Source: Bacteroidota bacterium (GTDB taxonomy: Bacteria > Bacteroidota > Bacteroidia > Bacteroidales > JAAUTT01). From it: a stretch of DNA of 39,160 nt. The translations under genes and the position numbers were made by a program. Below the pieces are notes generated by a model. It did no database searches. It was not told the origin of the DNA and was given only the letters and a program-made list of their open reading frames with translations. The DNA lies in assembly GCA_021779665.1 (NCBI GenBank), contig JAJYAG010000047.1, forward strand, positions 1 to 39,160, given 5' to 3'. Of this stretch, positions 24,503 to 33,567 are shown one piece after another (the first letter of the stretch is position 1; every line of letters begins with the position of its first letter).

Positions 24503-26347
24503 ATGAAAAAACTATTCTTTTTTGTCCTGCTTCTAACAACATCATTAAGCGTTGTTTATGCCCAAACTGATTCCATCACTACCTACCAAAAAAAGTCGTA
24601 CATGATTCCGGTGAGAGACGGTATTAAGCTTTTTACCGTTGTTATTGCTCCTGTGCAGAATATCAAACCTTATCCTGTTTTATTGCTACGTACCCCATAC
24701 GGTGTTAATATCGGTATCCCCGACGATTCTGCAATATCCGTAAACCGAATGGGCAATTTAAAGCCAATGGCGAAAGAAGGTTACATTTTTGTCTTTCAGG
24801 ATATCCGTGGCAAATTTAAAAGCCAGGGTACTTTTGAAATGACCCGTCCCTTATATCATTTAATTGATAAAACCAAAACCGATGAAAGTACTGATGCTAA
24901 TGATGCAATTGATTGGCTCGTAAAAAATATTCCAAACAACAATGGCTGTGTTGGCATTTCTGGTATTTCCTATCCTGGTTTTTTGGCCCTGGATGCTTCG
25001 GTTGATCCACACCCGGCACTCAAAGCATGTTCACCCCAGGCAGCACCGGCTGATATGTTTCTGGGAGACGACTTTCACCACAACGGAGCATTTCGTTTAA
25101 GCTATGCCTTTGAATACAGTTATCTGGTTGAAAACGATAAGCTTTCGAACAGTGATTTCCCCTTTCCGCAATATGATCTCTATAACTGGTATTTACAATT
25201 AGGTTCCCTAAAAAATGTGAATGAAAAATATTTTAAAGGTCGTATTCCTGCATGGAATGATTTTGTAAACCATCCTAATTACGACGAATATTGGAAAAGA
25301 TCATCCCGACTTACCTATATTCATCAACCTCAAATCCCCATTATGCATGTAGGTGGATACTTTGATCAGGAAGATCTGAATGGCCCGCAGATTATGTATC
25401 AGAATCTTGAAAAGAATGATAGTCTTCACCGCAATTTCCTTGTGCTTGGACCCTGGAATCACGGAGGATGGGGAGACCTGAATTCCGACAGCCTGGATCA
25501 AATAAAATTTGGCAGCTTTACGTCCGTATGGTTCAAGGCATTGGAAAAAAAGTGGTTCGATTACTGGCTCAAAGGTATTGGCGATGGAAAGTTTGCTGAA
25601 GCCAATTGTTTCCAGACCGGTAGTAATAGATGGATGGCATACGACTCCTGGCCTCCAAAAAATACGGAACCGAGAAAATTATATGCACTGGCTAACCGTA
25701 AAGCCGGTTTTGTTAAACCTTCATCTGCTACAGGTGCTGTAAGCTATATCAGCGATCCTGCCACACCGGTACCTTATCGTACTTTACCTGTCGAAGCTAC
25801 CTATGGCCAAAATAGCCGATGGTTTACATGGCATGTCGAAGATCAGCGGTTTGTAGCTACCAGACCCGATATCATAAGTTTTCTAATGGACAGCCTTAAT
25901 GACGATATTACAATTTCGGGAAATGTAGTAGCGCATCTTTTTGCATCCACTACCAGCTCAGATGCAGACTTCGTGGTAAAACTTATTGATGTTTATCCCG
26001 ATAAAGATACTGCAAACCTGAAGATGAGCGGGTACCAGTTACCTGTTGCTATGGAAATCATCCGGGGACGTTTCAGAAAGAGTTTTGAAAAACCAACACC
26101 ACTTGTGCCCGGTAAAATTGAAGAGTTTGTTATTGACCTGCATAACATTAACCATACGTTTTTAAAAGGCCACCATCTGATGATACAAATACAAAGTACC
26201 TGGTTCCCAATTATCGACAGGAACCCGCAAAAGTTTATTCCTAATATTTTTGAAGCGAACGAAAGTGACTTTATAAAGGCTACTGAAACGGTTTATTGTA
26301 ACAAGCAATATTCAAGTTATATTGATTTGCCTGTTGTAAAAGAATAA
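24503..26347 (+). CDS. Exported CocE/NonD-type alpha/beta hydrolase (S15-like)
   Basis: A 614-residue secreted or periplasmic hydrolase of the X-Pro dipeptidyl-peptidase / cocaine esterase / glutaryl-acylase group. The signal peptide is MKKLFFFVLLLTTSLSVVYA with cleavage before QTDS; the start at 24503 was chosen for this reason. The nucleophile is S156 in GISGISYPGF; the oxyanion segment (RTPYG, FQDIRGKFKSQG) and the His loop (LGPWNHGGWG) are visible, and a C-terminal jelly-roll (from about 415, ending in FIKATETVYCNKQYSSYIDLPV) is typical. Substrate cannot be predicted: acylated amines, esters or Xaa-Pro peptides are all possible. It stands alone, 173 bases before the sigma factor gene. Confidence 0.9.
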   Translation: MKKLFFFVLLLTTSLSVVYAQTDSITTYQKKSYMIPVRDGIKLFTVVIAPVQNIKPYPVLLLRTPYGVNIGIPDDSAISVNRMGNLKPMAKEGYIFVFQDIRGKFKSQGTFEMTRPLYHLIDKTKTDESTDANDAIDWLVKNIPNNNGCVGISGISYPGFLALDASVDPHPALKACSPQAAPADMFLGDDFHHNGAFRLSYAFEYSYLVENDKLSNSDFPFPQYDLYNWYLQLGSLKNVNEKYFKGRIPAWNDFVNHPNYDEYWKRSSRLTYIHQPQIPIMHVGGYFDQEDLNGPQIMYQNLEKNDSLHRNFLVLGPWNHGGWGDLNSDSLDQIKFGSFTSVWFKALEKKWFDYWLKGIGDGKFAEANCFQTGSNRWMAYDSWPPKNTEPRKLYALANRKAGFVKPSSATGAVSYISDPATPVPYRTLPVEATYGQNSRWFTWHVEDQRFVATRPDIISFLMDSLNDDITISGNVVAHLFASTTSSDADFVVKLIDVYPDKDTANLKMSGYQLPVAMEIIRGRFRKSFEKPTPLVPGKIEEFVIDLHNINHTFLKGHHLMIQIQSTWFPIIDRNPQKFIPNIFEANESDFIKATETVYCNKQYSSYIDLPVVKE

Positions 26348-26464
26348 TTTACTGCTATTCAAATACGGAGTTTTATAGTTACATTTCCCCGCTTTATATT
26401 ATTAACTATTATTAACTATTCTCTATAGAAAAGAGCTTCGAAGAATTAACCTCCTGAAGCCATC

Positions 26465-26496
26465 TTGCAAATTTGGCATTTATTACATTATTTTTG
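26465..26496 (+). promoter_or_regulatory. Promoter of the ECF sigma factor gene
   Basis: TATTTTTG (26489-26496) matches the TAnnTTTG -7 box exactly, and TTG (26465-26467) lies 21 bases upstream, in the spacing used by the primary Bacteroidota sigma factor. Transcription would start near 26503, about 18 bases before the ATG at 26521. This implies the regulatory pair is made constitutively by the housekeeping polymerase. Confidence 0.6.
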
Positions 26497-26520
26497 TGAT
26501 GTTTAAAATTTACCTGCTGA

Positions 26521-27132
26521 ATGGAAACGATGGACAGTTTTCTTATTGAGGAATTGAAAAACGGCAACTCCCGGGCGTTCGACCGGATATTCAGCGATAA
26601 TTATTTAAATCTTTGCCGTTTTGCAAATTCCATTATTCATGATGAAGATACTGCCCAAAATATAGTACAGCAGGTGTTTGTTAGTCTGTGGGAGAACCGG
26701 AAATCACTTGGCCATATTGAGCGTCTGGTTCCTTATTTAACAGCATCAGTTCGTAACCGCTGTCTTAACCATCTTAAAAAGGAAAGGAAAAACGTTGAAA
26801 TAACAGCCATTCCCTCCGGCCTACAAACCGATAACAGCACCGAGCATTTTTTAAATCTTTCCGATTTCGAGGAACAACTGGTTATTGCCCTCAATTCGTT
26901 ACCCGGGAGATGTAAAATGGCATTCGAATACAGTCGTTTCGATGAATTGACAAATAAAGAAATTGCCCAAAAGATGAATATTTCGGTAAAAGGCGTTGAA
27001 GCCCTGATAAGCCGTTCATTGAAAATATTAAGAGAAGCGCTGGCCCCATATCTTCCTTCTTCAGCAAATACCCGTTTGAAAGACTCAATATTATTTATGC
27101 TTATCCGCAGTGTCAGACAAAATAAGTCTTAG
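26521..27132 (+). CDS. ECF RNA polymerase sigma factor (FecI-like, Bacteroidota type)
   Basis: A 203-residue extracytoplasmic-function sigma factor. Region 2 (about 20-85) has the core-binding and -10 helix pattern FDRIFSDNYLNLCRFANSII and IVQQVFVSLWENR; region 4 (about 120-175) has the helix-turn-helix LTNKEIAQKMNISVKGVEALISRSLKIL. Such factors direct polymerase to SusC/SusD operon promoters after release by the membrane FecR partner encoded 152 bases downstream. Start: ATG 26521; M4 is also possible. The order sigma, FecR, SusC, SusD is the standard trans-envelope signalling layout. Confidence 0.94.
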   Translation: METMDSFLIEELKNGNSRAFDRIFSDNYLNLCRFANSIIHDEDTAQNIVQQVFVSLWENRKSLGHIERLVPYLTASVRNRCLNHLKKERKNVEITAIPSGLQTDNSTEHFLNLSDFEEQLVIALNSLPGRCKMAFEYSRFDELTNKEIAQKMNISVKGVEALISRSLKILREALAPYLPSSANTRLKDSILFMLIRSVRQNKS

Positions 27133-27284
27133 TGTGTAAGCAAAAAACTGCTGCTTTGCATTGCCTGTAATCGCCGGGAAATAATTATCTTCTATCCTAT
27201 TTTTAAAATAGATTAAGTTTTTTATTTTTTTTATGTAGGGTTGGGATATCCTTTATTTGTCATTCAAATGAAACAGACAATAAA

Positions 27285-28343
27285 ATGAATTACGAAGCCA
27301 AAGATGATAGAATTTACAATCTGATAATCAGGTCTTTTTCGGGAGATCTTAATTCGGATGAAGTTGGAGAGTTAAACAAATGGCTGAATGCAAATGACGA
27401 AAATAAGCATGAGTACAACGACTATCATGAAATATGGAAGGGCTCTGAACGTTTAAGGCTTACTTCAAAAATAAACGTTCCGGAAGTTCTGGCCGATGTA
27501 AGAAAATCGGCCGGAATTTCGAAGAGAGTCAGAAAAATAATCTATTCTTTTGCACGTGTAGCTGCCATACTTGTTTTGGCTGTAATTATATCGGTTGTTT
27601 ACAATAAGTTTTTTAATTCCTCTCCCTCTGCTGTTTATACGGCAAACGAAACAGTCTACCAAAATATCAGAGCAGCATTTGGCACACAGTCCCAGGTGGT
27701 GTTGCCCGATGGTACCAGTGTATTTCTTAATTCGGGAAGCACCCTCCGCTTTCCGGCTACTTTTAAAGATAGCAAGACCCGCATGGTTGAGCTAACCGGA
27801 GAAGGCTTTTTTAGTGTAGTTAAAAACGAAAACCAACCTTTTATTGTGGCTACCGATAAGTTTCAGGTGAAAGTATTGGGCACCACTTTCAATGTTAATG
27901 CTTATCCTGGCAGTTCCTCCTATACAGTTGCACTGGTAGAGGGAAAAGTCAACATTGAACAGCCGGAGAATGTAAACTCAAAGATAGTTGAAATGCAAAA
28001 GAACCAGATTTGCTACTTCAACACTTCCAACAACCAACTCCAGCTTCAGGACGAAAAGGACCTTGGCAAATATACCCAGTGGATCAACGGGAAAATAGTT
28101 TTTTATAACGATCGCATACAGACAGTTGTTGAAAAGTTAGAAAACTGGTATAATATCGACATAGAAATTGCCGATAAAAAACTTGAAACATACAGGTTTA
28201 CGGGAACTTTTGTCGATGAGCCTGTTGAGCAGGTATTGGATATGCTCAATCTTACCTCGAACATGCATTACAAGGTATATAGTGCTAAAAAGATGGAGGA
28301 TAACACTTACAGCAAACGGAAAATAGTATTAAAATCGAAATAA
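27285..28343 (+). CDS. FecR-type transmembrane anti-sigma factor
   Basis: A 352-residue inner-membrane regulator. The N-terminal cytoplasmic part (1-85; FSGDLNSDEVGELNKWLNANDENKHEY) is the sigma-binding segment, a single TM helix lies at about 88-106, then the FecR domain in the periplasm (about 120-215; VVLPDGTSVFLNSGSTLRFP, VELTGEGFFSVVKN, FIVATDKFQVKVLGTTFNVNAYP) and a C-terminal DUF4974 domain (about 270-345; FYNDRIQTVVEKLENWYNIDIEI, RFTGTFVDEPVEQVLDMLN). The periplasmic part is expected to contact the STN domain of the neighbouring SusC. The 152-base gap before it is AT-rich with no exact -7 box, so it may share the sigma promoter. Confidence 0.95.
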   Translation: MNYEAKDDRIYNLIIRSFSGDLNSDEVGELNKWLNANDENKHEYNDYHEIWKGSERLRLTSKINVPEVLADVRKSAGISKRVRKIIYSFARVAAILVLAVIISVVYNKFFNSSPSAVYTANETVYQNIRAAFGTQSQVVLPDGTSVFLNSGSTLRFPATFKDSKTRMVELTGEGFFSVVKNENQPFIVATDKFQVKVLGTTFNVNAYPGSSSYTVALVEGKVNIEQPENVNSKIVEMQKNQICYFNTSNNQLQLQDEKDLGKYTQWINGKIVFYNDRIQTVVEKLENWYNIDIEIADKKLETYRFTGTFVDEPVEQVLDMLNLTSNMHYKVYSAKKMEDNTYSKRKIVLKSK

Positions 28344-28390
28344 TGTTTAACTACTAAAACTCTTTATGCCTATGACATAAAACAAAAAAA

Positions 28391-28423
28391 ATACAGGAAA
28401 GTGTTGGAAGCACTCTCCCGTAT
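28391..28423 (+). other. Hairpin in the susC leader
   Basis: Bases 28391-28403 (ATACAGGAAAGTG) pair with 28411-28423 (CACTCTCCCGTAT) at 11 of 13 positions around a 7-base loop. It lies 48 bases after the FecR stop and 59 bases before the SusC ATG, with no T-run after it. It could be a partial terminator, a processing site or a structure that stabilises the susCD message. Confidence 0.45.
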
Positions 28424-28482
28424 TCAAATTCATAATACTGCTAAGCAGACTATTACAAATTAACTTTAAACAAAACAAATTT

Positions 28483-31400
28483 ATGGAAAAAAACTTCAAC
28501 AAGTGTGGGGTTCCGTATGGGAATTTTCTGCAAAAACTACTTTTAATTATGAGACTTGTACTGTTTATTCTAATTACAACAACACTTAGTCTTTTTGCTA
28601 CCGGCACTTATTCTCAGAGCGCAAGGGTGACAGTCGACCTGAAAAATTCTTCTGTGAGAGATGTTTTGTCGGCCATCGAGAAATCGAGTGAGTTCTTTTT
28701 CATCTATAACAACGAGTTAGTCGACGTTGAACGTAAGGTCGATTTACAGGTAAAGGACCAAAAAATAAGTGATATATTAAAAAAGCTTTTTAGTCCGGAT
28801 GAAGTTGAAATAGCTGTGGTTGACCGGAAGATAATTCTGGCACCGGCTTACATGAAGTCCCAGCAGCAGAAAGTTACCGGAACCGTTACCGATGCCTCTA
28901 CCGGAGAACCCATTATTGGGGCAAATATTATTGTGGAAGGCACCACCCTGGGTGTGACCACCGATGTAAACGGGGTATTTTCCATTGAGTTATCGAATGC
29001 TAACGCTGTGCTGGTTGTTTCTTACATTGGTTATAACACCGAGCGAATAACTTTAAGCGGCCAGTCAAAACTTGAGATAGGTCTCGTCCCCGATATTACC
29101 AAACTGGAAGAAGTTGTGGTAATTGGGTACGGTACCCAGAAAAAATCGGACATCACCGGCGCCATCTCCTCTATTTCGGAGGCCGATTTACAAAATGTAC
29201 CTGCAGTGAACTTCCTTGAACAGGCCCAGGGAAAGATGGCAGGTGTGGACATTGTTCGCTCCAGCGGAACGCCGGGTGCCGGATTGCAGATCCGTATCCG
29301 TGGCAATCGTTCTATCAATGCAAGCAACGATCCTTTGTATGTAGTGGATGGTATTCCAACCTCGCTGGGATTGAACGATTTTAACCCAAACGATATTGCC
29401 TCCATGGAAGTGCTTAAAGATGCTTCGTCGGTTGCTATTTACGGGTCGCGCGGCGCTAACGGTGTTGTACTTATTACAACCAAGAAAGGCAAGGAAGGCA
29501 AAGCTGTGATAAGCTACGATGGCTATTACGGTGTAAAACATGCCATCCAAAACCTGGATGTGATGAACGGACAGGAATTTGTGGAGTATTTCCGCGTTTC
29601 CAGAGGCCTTGCTCCCGACGATAACAGCAAGGATAATCTTTACCTTGGTTCTGAAGAAATTGATAATTACAGCAAAGGGATTTCTACCAACTGGTTAAAT
29701 GAAGTGCTGAGACCTGGGCTTCAGCAGGAACACCTCATTTCTGCAAGTGGCTCAGGGAAAGGCGTTGTATATTATCTTTCGGGAGGTTATTACGACGAAA
29801 AAGGCGTTTTGCATGACAGCGACTATAAACGTTATTCCGTGCGCACAAATATTGAAACTCAGCTGACCACAAAATTGAAACTGGGAATCAATGCCACTGC
29901 ATCTTCATTTACAAGAAACATGATGTCGAACGATCCGTTCCGTGGTGCAATATCCTACTCGCCTCTGACTGTGCCTTACGATTCGGCTGGCAATTTCGTT
30001 GCTTATCCCAACTCAAGGGAAGGTCTTGCCGCAAATCCGCTTCTGGACTATCAGGCCGGGCAGCATAAAAATGAAACAAAAGGTTACCGTTTGTTCAGCA
30101 ACCTATTTGCCGAATACAACCTGTTTAAAGACCTTACCTACAGAATCAATTTCGGAACCGATTTAAATGTTACAAGAAACGGACAATATACAGGAACATT
30201 GGCCGGAAGTATAAATGAGGCATCTGTTTCGAACGATATGGATTTTGCCTATACAATAGAAAACATTCTTACTTACAACAAAACAATAAATCAGCACAAA
30301 CTCAACGTTGTTGGTCTTTTCAGCACCCAGAAAAGTAAAACCGAAACTTCGGGTGCCAGCGGTCAGGATATTCCTATTGAATATTCCACCTTTTACGACC
30401 TGGGAAGCGCCACCACGGTTACGGGCATCGGAAGCTCGGTTACCGAATGGGGTTTGTTGTCCTATATGGGACGCGTAAACTATCAGTTAAAAGACAGGTA
30501 CCTGCTTACAGTTTCCGGCAGGGCCGACGGTTCGTCCCGTTTGTCCGAAGGGAGCAAATGGGCCTTTTTCCCTGCAGCAGCTTTAGGTTGGATTGTTTCA
30601 GAAGAGGATTTCTTTAACAGTTCCGTTATTAGCTTTTTAAAATTAAGAAGCAGCTATGGCGAAGTTGGTAATACGTCCATTAAACCATACCAAACACTGG
30701 GTGCCCTTGAGTCTTCGGTTTACGCTTTCGATGAAAAACCGGCCTTTGGTTATAGACTCGACGAAATTCCAAACCCCGACCTCCGCTGGGAAATATCAAG
30801 AACTGTAAATGCCGGTCTCGATTTTCGTTTACTGGATGGCAAATTCACCGGATCGTTCGAATATTATGTAACCAATACCAAGGATTTGTTGCTTAGTCGT
30901 TTAATTCCCGTCACCTCTGGGTATTCTTCCATTCTCCAGAATGTTGGTTCAACCCGGAACAGTGGTTGGGAGTTTACCGGATCGGCTGCGTTGGTTACTT
31001 CAAAAACGGACTTTAACTGGGACATGGATTTCAATGTGTTTTCGAACAAGGAAGAAATTGTTGAACTGTTTAATGGCAGAGACGATGATGTTGGTAACAG
31101 ATGGTTTATCGGACAACCTATAAATGTTTACTATACACACAATCAACTCGGCATTTGGCAGACCGAAGAAGCCGAACAGGCCGCACTGGCAGGGCAGGCT
31201 CCCGGCGATATCAAAATTCAGGATGTGAACGGACGCGATGGCGAAGGAAACCTCACCAATCAGCCCGATGGGGTTATTAACTCTGACGACCGCATGATTA
31301 TTGGTTCCAGGGTCCCCAAATGGAGTGCCGGGTTAACCAATAACATTTCTTTCAAAGGCTTTGATTTATCCGTGCAGATATATACCCGTCAGGGACAAAC

Positions 31401-31785
31401 CCTGCAAAGCGACTATCACGATGTGGGTGGCACCAACTGGCAGGGACGGTCGAATCATATTAAACTGGACTACTGGACTCCCTCTAATCCCAGCAACAAA
31501 TATCCTGTACCCAAAGGAGGAGCTGTTCCTCTGTATGCTGAATCGGTTAAGTTTTTCGATGGATCCTTTACAAAACTTAAAAATGTTACACTGGGATACA
31601 ATTTCACTGAGAGCATTGTAAAAAAAGCAGGACTTTCTTCATGCAGGTTATATTTAACTGCTAACAATGCGCTCATTTTCTCCAAATTCAAAGTTGTAGA
31701 TCCCGAATCGTCCAGCGGTGTGGTTGGCGGTGGTACCCCATTGAATGCAGCTACTTACATTGTTGGGGTTAATCTTAAGTTTTAA
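28483..31785 (+). CDS. SusC/RagA-type TonB-dependent outer-membrane transporter with STN domain
   Basis: A 1100-residue outer-membrane receptor that imports oligosaccharides with its SusD lid. After a long N-terminus and hydrophobic signal (about 19-42) come: an STN domain (about 47-120; VDLKNSSVRDVLSAIEKSSEFFFIYNN), a carboxypeptidase-regulatory-like domain (about 131-210; VTGTVTDASTGEPIIGANIIVEGT), a TonB box region (LEEVVVIGYGTQKKSDITGAIS), the plug (PLYVVDGIP, SVAIYGSRGANGVVLITTKKG) and a beta-barrel ending in the aromatic terminus NLKF. The STN domain marks a transducer that signals ligand uptake to FecR. The MEKNFNKCGVPYG start is typical of this subgroup. SusD begins 18 bases later. 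Confidence 0.97.
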   Translation: MEKNFNKCGVPYGNFLQKLLLIMRLVLFILITTTLSLFATGTYSQSARVTVDLKNSSVRDVLSAIEKSSEFFFIYNNELVDVERKVDLQVKDQKISDILKKLFSPDEVEIAVVDRKIILAPAYMKSQQQKVTGTVTDASTGEPIIGANIIVEGTTLGVTTDVNGVFSIELSNANAVLVVSYIGYNTERITLSGQSKLEIGLVPDITKLEEVVVIGYGTQKKSDITGAISSISEADLQNVPAVNFLEQAQGKMAGVDIVRSSGTPGAGLQIRIRGNRSINASNDPLYVVDGIPTSLGLNDFNPNDIASMEVLKDASSVAIYGSRGANGVVLITTKKGKEGKAVISYDGYYGVKHAIQNLDVMNGQEFVEYFRVSRGLAPDDNSKDNLYLGSEEIDNYSKGISTNWLNEVLRPGLQQEHLISASGSGKGVVYYLSGGYYDEKGVLHDSDYKRYSVRTNIETQLTTKLKLGINATASSFTRNMMSNDPFRGAISYSPLTVPYDSAGNFVAYPNSREGLAANPLLDYQAGQHKNETKGYRLFSNLFAEYNLFKDLTYRINFGTDLNVTRNGQYTGTLAGSINEASVSNDMDFAYTIENILTYNKTINQHKLNVVGLFSTQKSKTETSGASGQDIPIEYSTFYDLGSATTVTGIGSSVTEWGLLSYMGRVNYQLKDRYLLTVSGRADGSSRLSEGSKWAFFPAAALGWIVSEEDFFNSSVISFLKLRSSYGEVGNTSIKPYQTLGALESSVYAFDEKPAFGYRLDEIPNPDLRWEISRTVNAGLDFRLLDGKFTGSFEYYVTNTKDLLLSRLIPVTSGYSSILQNVGSTRNSGWEFTGSAALVTSKTDFNWDMDFNVFSNKEEIVELFNGRDDDVGNRWFIGQPINVYYTHNQLGIWQTEEAEQAALAGQAPGDIKIQDVNGRDGEGNLTNQPDGVINSDDRMIIGSRVPKWSAGLTNNISFKGFDLSVQIYTRQGQTLQSDYHDVGGTNWQGRSNHIKLDYWTPSNPSNKYPVPKGGAVPLYAESVKFFDGSFTKLKNVTLGYNFTESIVKKAGLSSCRLYLTANNALIFSKFKVVDPESSSGVVGGGTPLNAATYIVGVNLKF

Positions 31786-31803
31786 CATTAAATTTTACGA
31801 ACC

Positions 31804-33441
31804 ATGAAGAAGCTTTTTAAATTCATATATTTTATCAGTCTGATTTATATCCTGGCTGGTTGCGAGGATATCCTGAAAGAAGAACCGGTTAGTTTAACCA
31901 CAGCTGATAGTTACTATTCAACTCCCAAAGGTATTGAAGACGGGCTGAAAGCTGCATATTCCCCACTGAGATCTTTTTATGGCCAGGAACAGGGATTCTA
32001 CCTCACTGTTACCGGAACCGATTTGTTTACATATGGCGTTGGAGGTATGACCAATAAACCTTACATAAACGATTATACTGCCAATTTTCTGGGCACCGAT
32101 GCCTTTGTTACCGGAGTATGGAATACTTTTTATGTAGGAATAAACCAGTGCAACGCTATTGTTGAAAGAACTCCTGCTGTAAAGGGACTTACAGACCAGG
32201 TTAAAGAAAGAATTATGGGTGAAGCAAGGTTTTTAAGAGCATTGTATTATTTTCACCTGGTGCAGCAATATGGCGATGTGCATTTTTCGCTGAAAGAAAC
32301 CATTGGCGTTGCAACCACTGCCAACAGAACTCCTGTTGAAAAGGTTTACAGTGATGGTATTTTGCCCGATATGCAATATGCCGTTGAAAAATTGCCTGCC
32401 ACTACCAGCGAATATGGCCGGATAACAAAACCTGCTGCCGAAGCTTTGCTCGCCCGTATTCACCTCACTATGGGCAATTGGCAACAAGCCGAACAACTGG
32501 CCGAAAAGGTGATCAGCTCCTATAGCTTTAAATTGCAAAAGCCTTATGCTTCGCTCTGGGACATTAACAAAATCATAAACCCTGAAATTATCTGGGCAGT
32601 GCAGTTTACTGCCGATCCTCTTACCAATGGCAGCGGCAACCAGGCTCATCTTTTCTTCACACCCGATTATGCCCGTTGTCCGGCAGTAGTTCGCGACCTG
32701 GCAAACGGAAGAAATTTTGTAAGGTTTATGCCCACCAACTTTTTGCTGAAGCTTTACGACCAGAAGAATGATGCCCGTTGGACTGGTTCTTTCAAAACCG
32801 TTTGGTTTGCCAATAAAGCAACCAAAATCAACAACAAAAATGTTGTGCCTGGCGATACAGCCATTAAAATGGTTACCTATCCTGTTTCCGACAACATTCA
32901 GAGCAGTGTGCCTTACTGGTATATCGACTTTAACGATAAATGGGTAGGAAATGCCGGTGATAAAGAAATTGGAGGATTGGAACGAAGGATTTATCCGAAC
33001 CTTACAAAACACATGGATCCGCTTCGCACCAGTGTCAATGCTACTGATGGCCGCAGAGATTTCCCTGTTATCCGTCTCGCCGAAATGTACCTTATCGCCG
33101 GAGAGGCAGCCTGGAGGCAGAATAAACCTGAGGTGGCTGCTACCTATATAAACGTTATCAGAACCCGTGCTGCAATTGCCGGAAAAGAGGCCATGATGCA
33201 GATAACGGCCAACGATGTGAACCTCGACTTTATTTTGGACGAGAGAGCCCGTGAACTTGTCGGAGAAATGCACCGCTGGTACGATCTCAAACGCACCGGG
33301 AAACTCCTCGAAAGAGTTAAGTTATACAATCTGGATGCATCGTCCAACATCAAGGACATGCACCTTGTCCGTCCTATTCCCCAGACCCAGATCGACCGGG
33401 TGACCAATCCTTCGGAGTTTCAGCAGAACCCCGGTTATTAG
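31804..33441 (+). CDS. SusD/RagB-type surface glycan-binding lipoprotein
   Basis: A 545-residue lipoprotein that caps the SusC pore and binds glycan. The lipobox ILAGC places the lipidated Cys at 20, followed by EDILKEEP, an acidic stretch consistent with export to the cell surface. The N-terminal SusD helix bundle (YYSTPKGIEDGLKAAYSPLR, WNTFYVGINQCNAIVER, GEARFLRALYYFHLVQQYGDVHF) and the C-terminal RagB/SusD part (FPVIRLAEMYLIAGEAAWRQN, RARELVGEMHRWYDLKRTGKL, LVRPIPQTQIDRV) are complete. A long open frame on the other strand (32233-33273) is its shadow. Co-transcribed with SusC. Confidence 0.97.
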   Translation: MKKLFKFIYFISLIYILAGCEDILKEEPVSLTTADSYYSTPKGIEDGLKAAYSPLRSFYGQEQGFYLTVTGTDLFTYGVGGMTNKPYINDYTANFLGTDAFVTGVWNTFYVGINQCNAIVERTPAVKGLTDQVKERIMGEARFLRALYYFHLVQQYGDVHFSLKETIGVATTANRTPVEKVYSDGILPDMQYAVEKLPATTSEYGRITKPAAEALLARIHLTMGNWQQAEQLAEKVISSYSFKLQKPYASLWDINKIINPEIIWAVQFTADPLTNGSGNQAHLFFTPDYARCPAVVRDLANGRNFVRFMPTNFLLKLYDQKNDARWTGSFKTVWFANKATKINNKNVVPGDTAIKMVTYPVSDNIQSSVPYWYIDFNDKWVGNAGDKEIGGLERRIYPNLTKHMDPLRTSVNATDGRRDFPVIRLAEMYLIAGEAAWRQNKPEVAATYINVIRTRAAIAGKEAMMQITANDVNLDFILDERARELVGEMHRWYDLKRTGKLLERVKLYNLDASSNIKDMHLVRPIPQTQIDRVTNPSEFQQNPGY

Positions 33442-33466
33442 ATATTTTATTGGCTGTAGTTAGTGT

Positions 33467-33526
33467 AGAAGCAAATTAAACATCAGTTACCCAGCTCAAA
33501 GCTGTGGTAATTGATGTTGTGCTTCT
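33467..33526 (+). other. Long hairpin between susD and the enzyme genes
   Basis: AGAAGCA (33467-33473) pairs exactly with TGCTTCT (33520-33526), and CATCAGTTACCCAGCT (33481-33496) pairs with 33500-33516 with one bulge and one mismatch around a 3-base loop. The bases after it (CGTTTTAC) are not a strong T-run. It probably tunes expression of the enzymes relative to susCD by partial termination or RNA stabilisation (inference). Confidence 0.5.
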
Positions 33527-33567
33527 CGTTTTACAGGTACTTCACTGGATTTTAAATATTTGCCATA

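Noticed and set aside
32233-33273. 346-codon minus-strand open frame
   Set aside because: It lies entirely opposite susD, whose protein is fully recognisable; the frame is a compositional shadow with no domain features.
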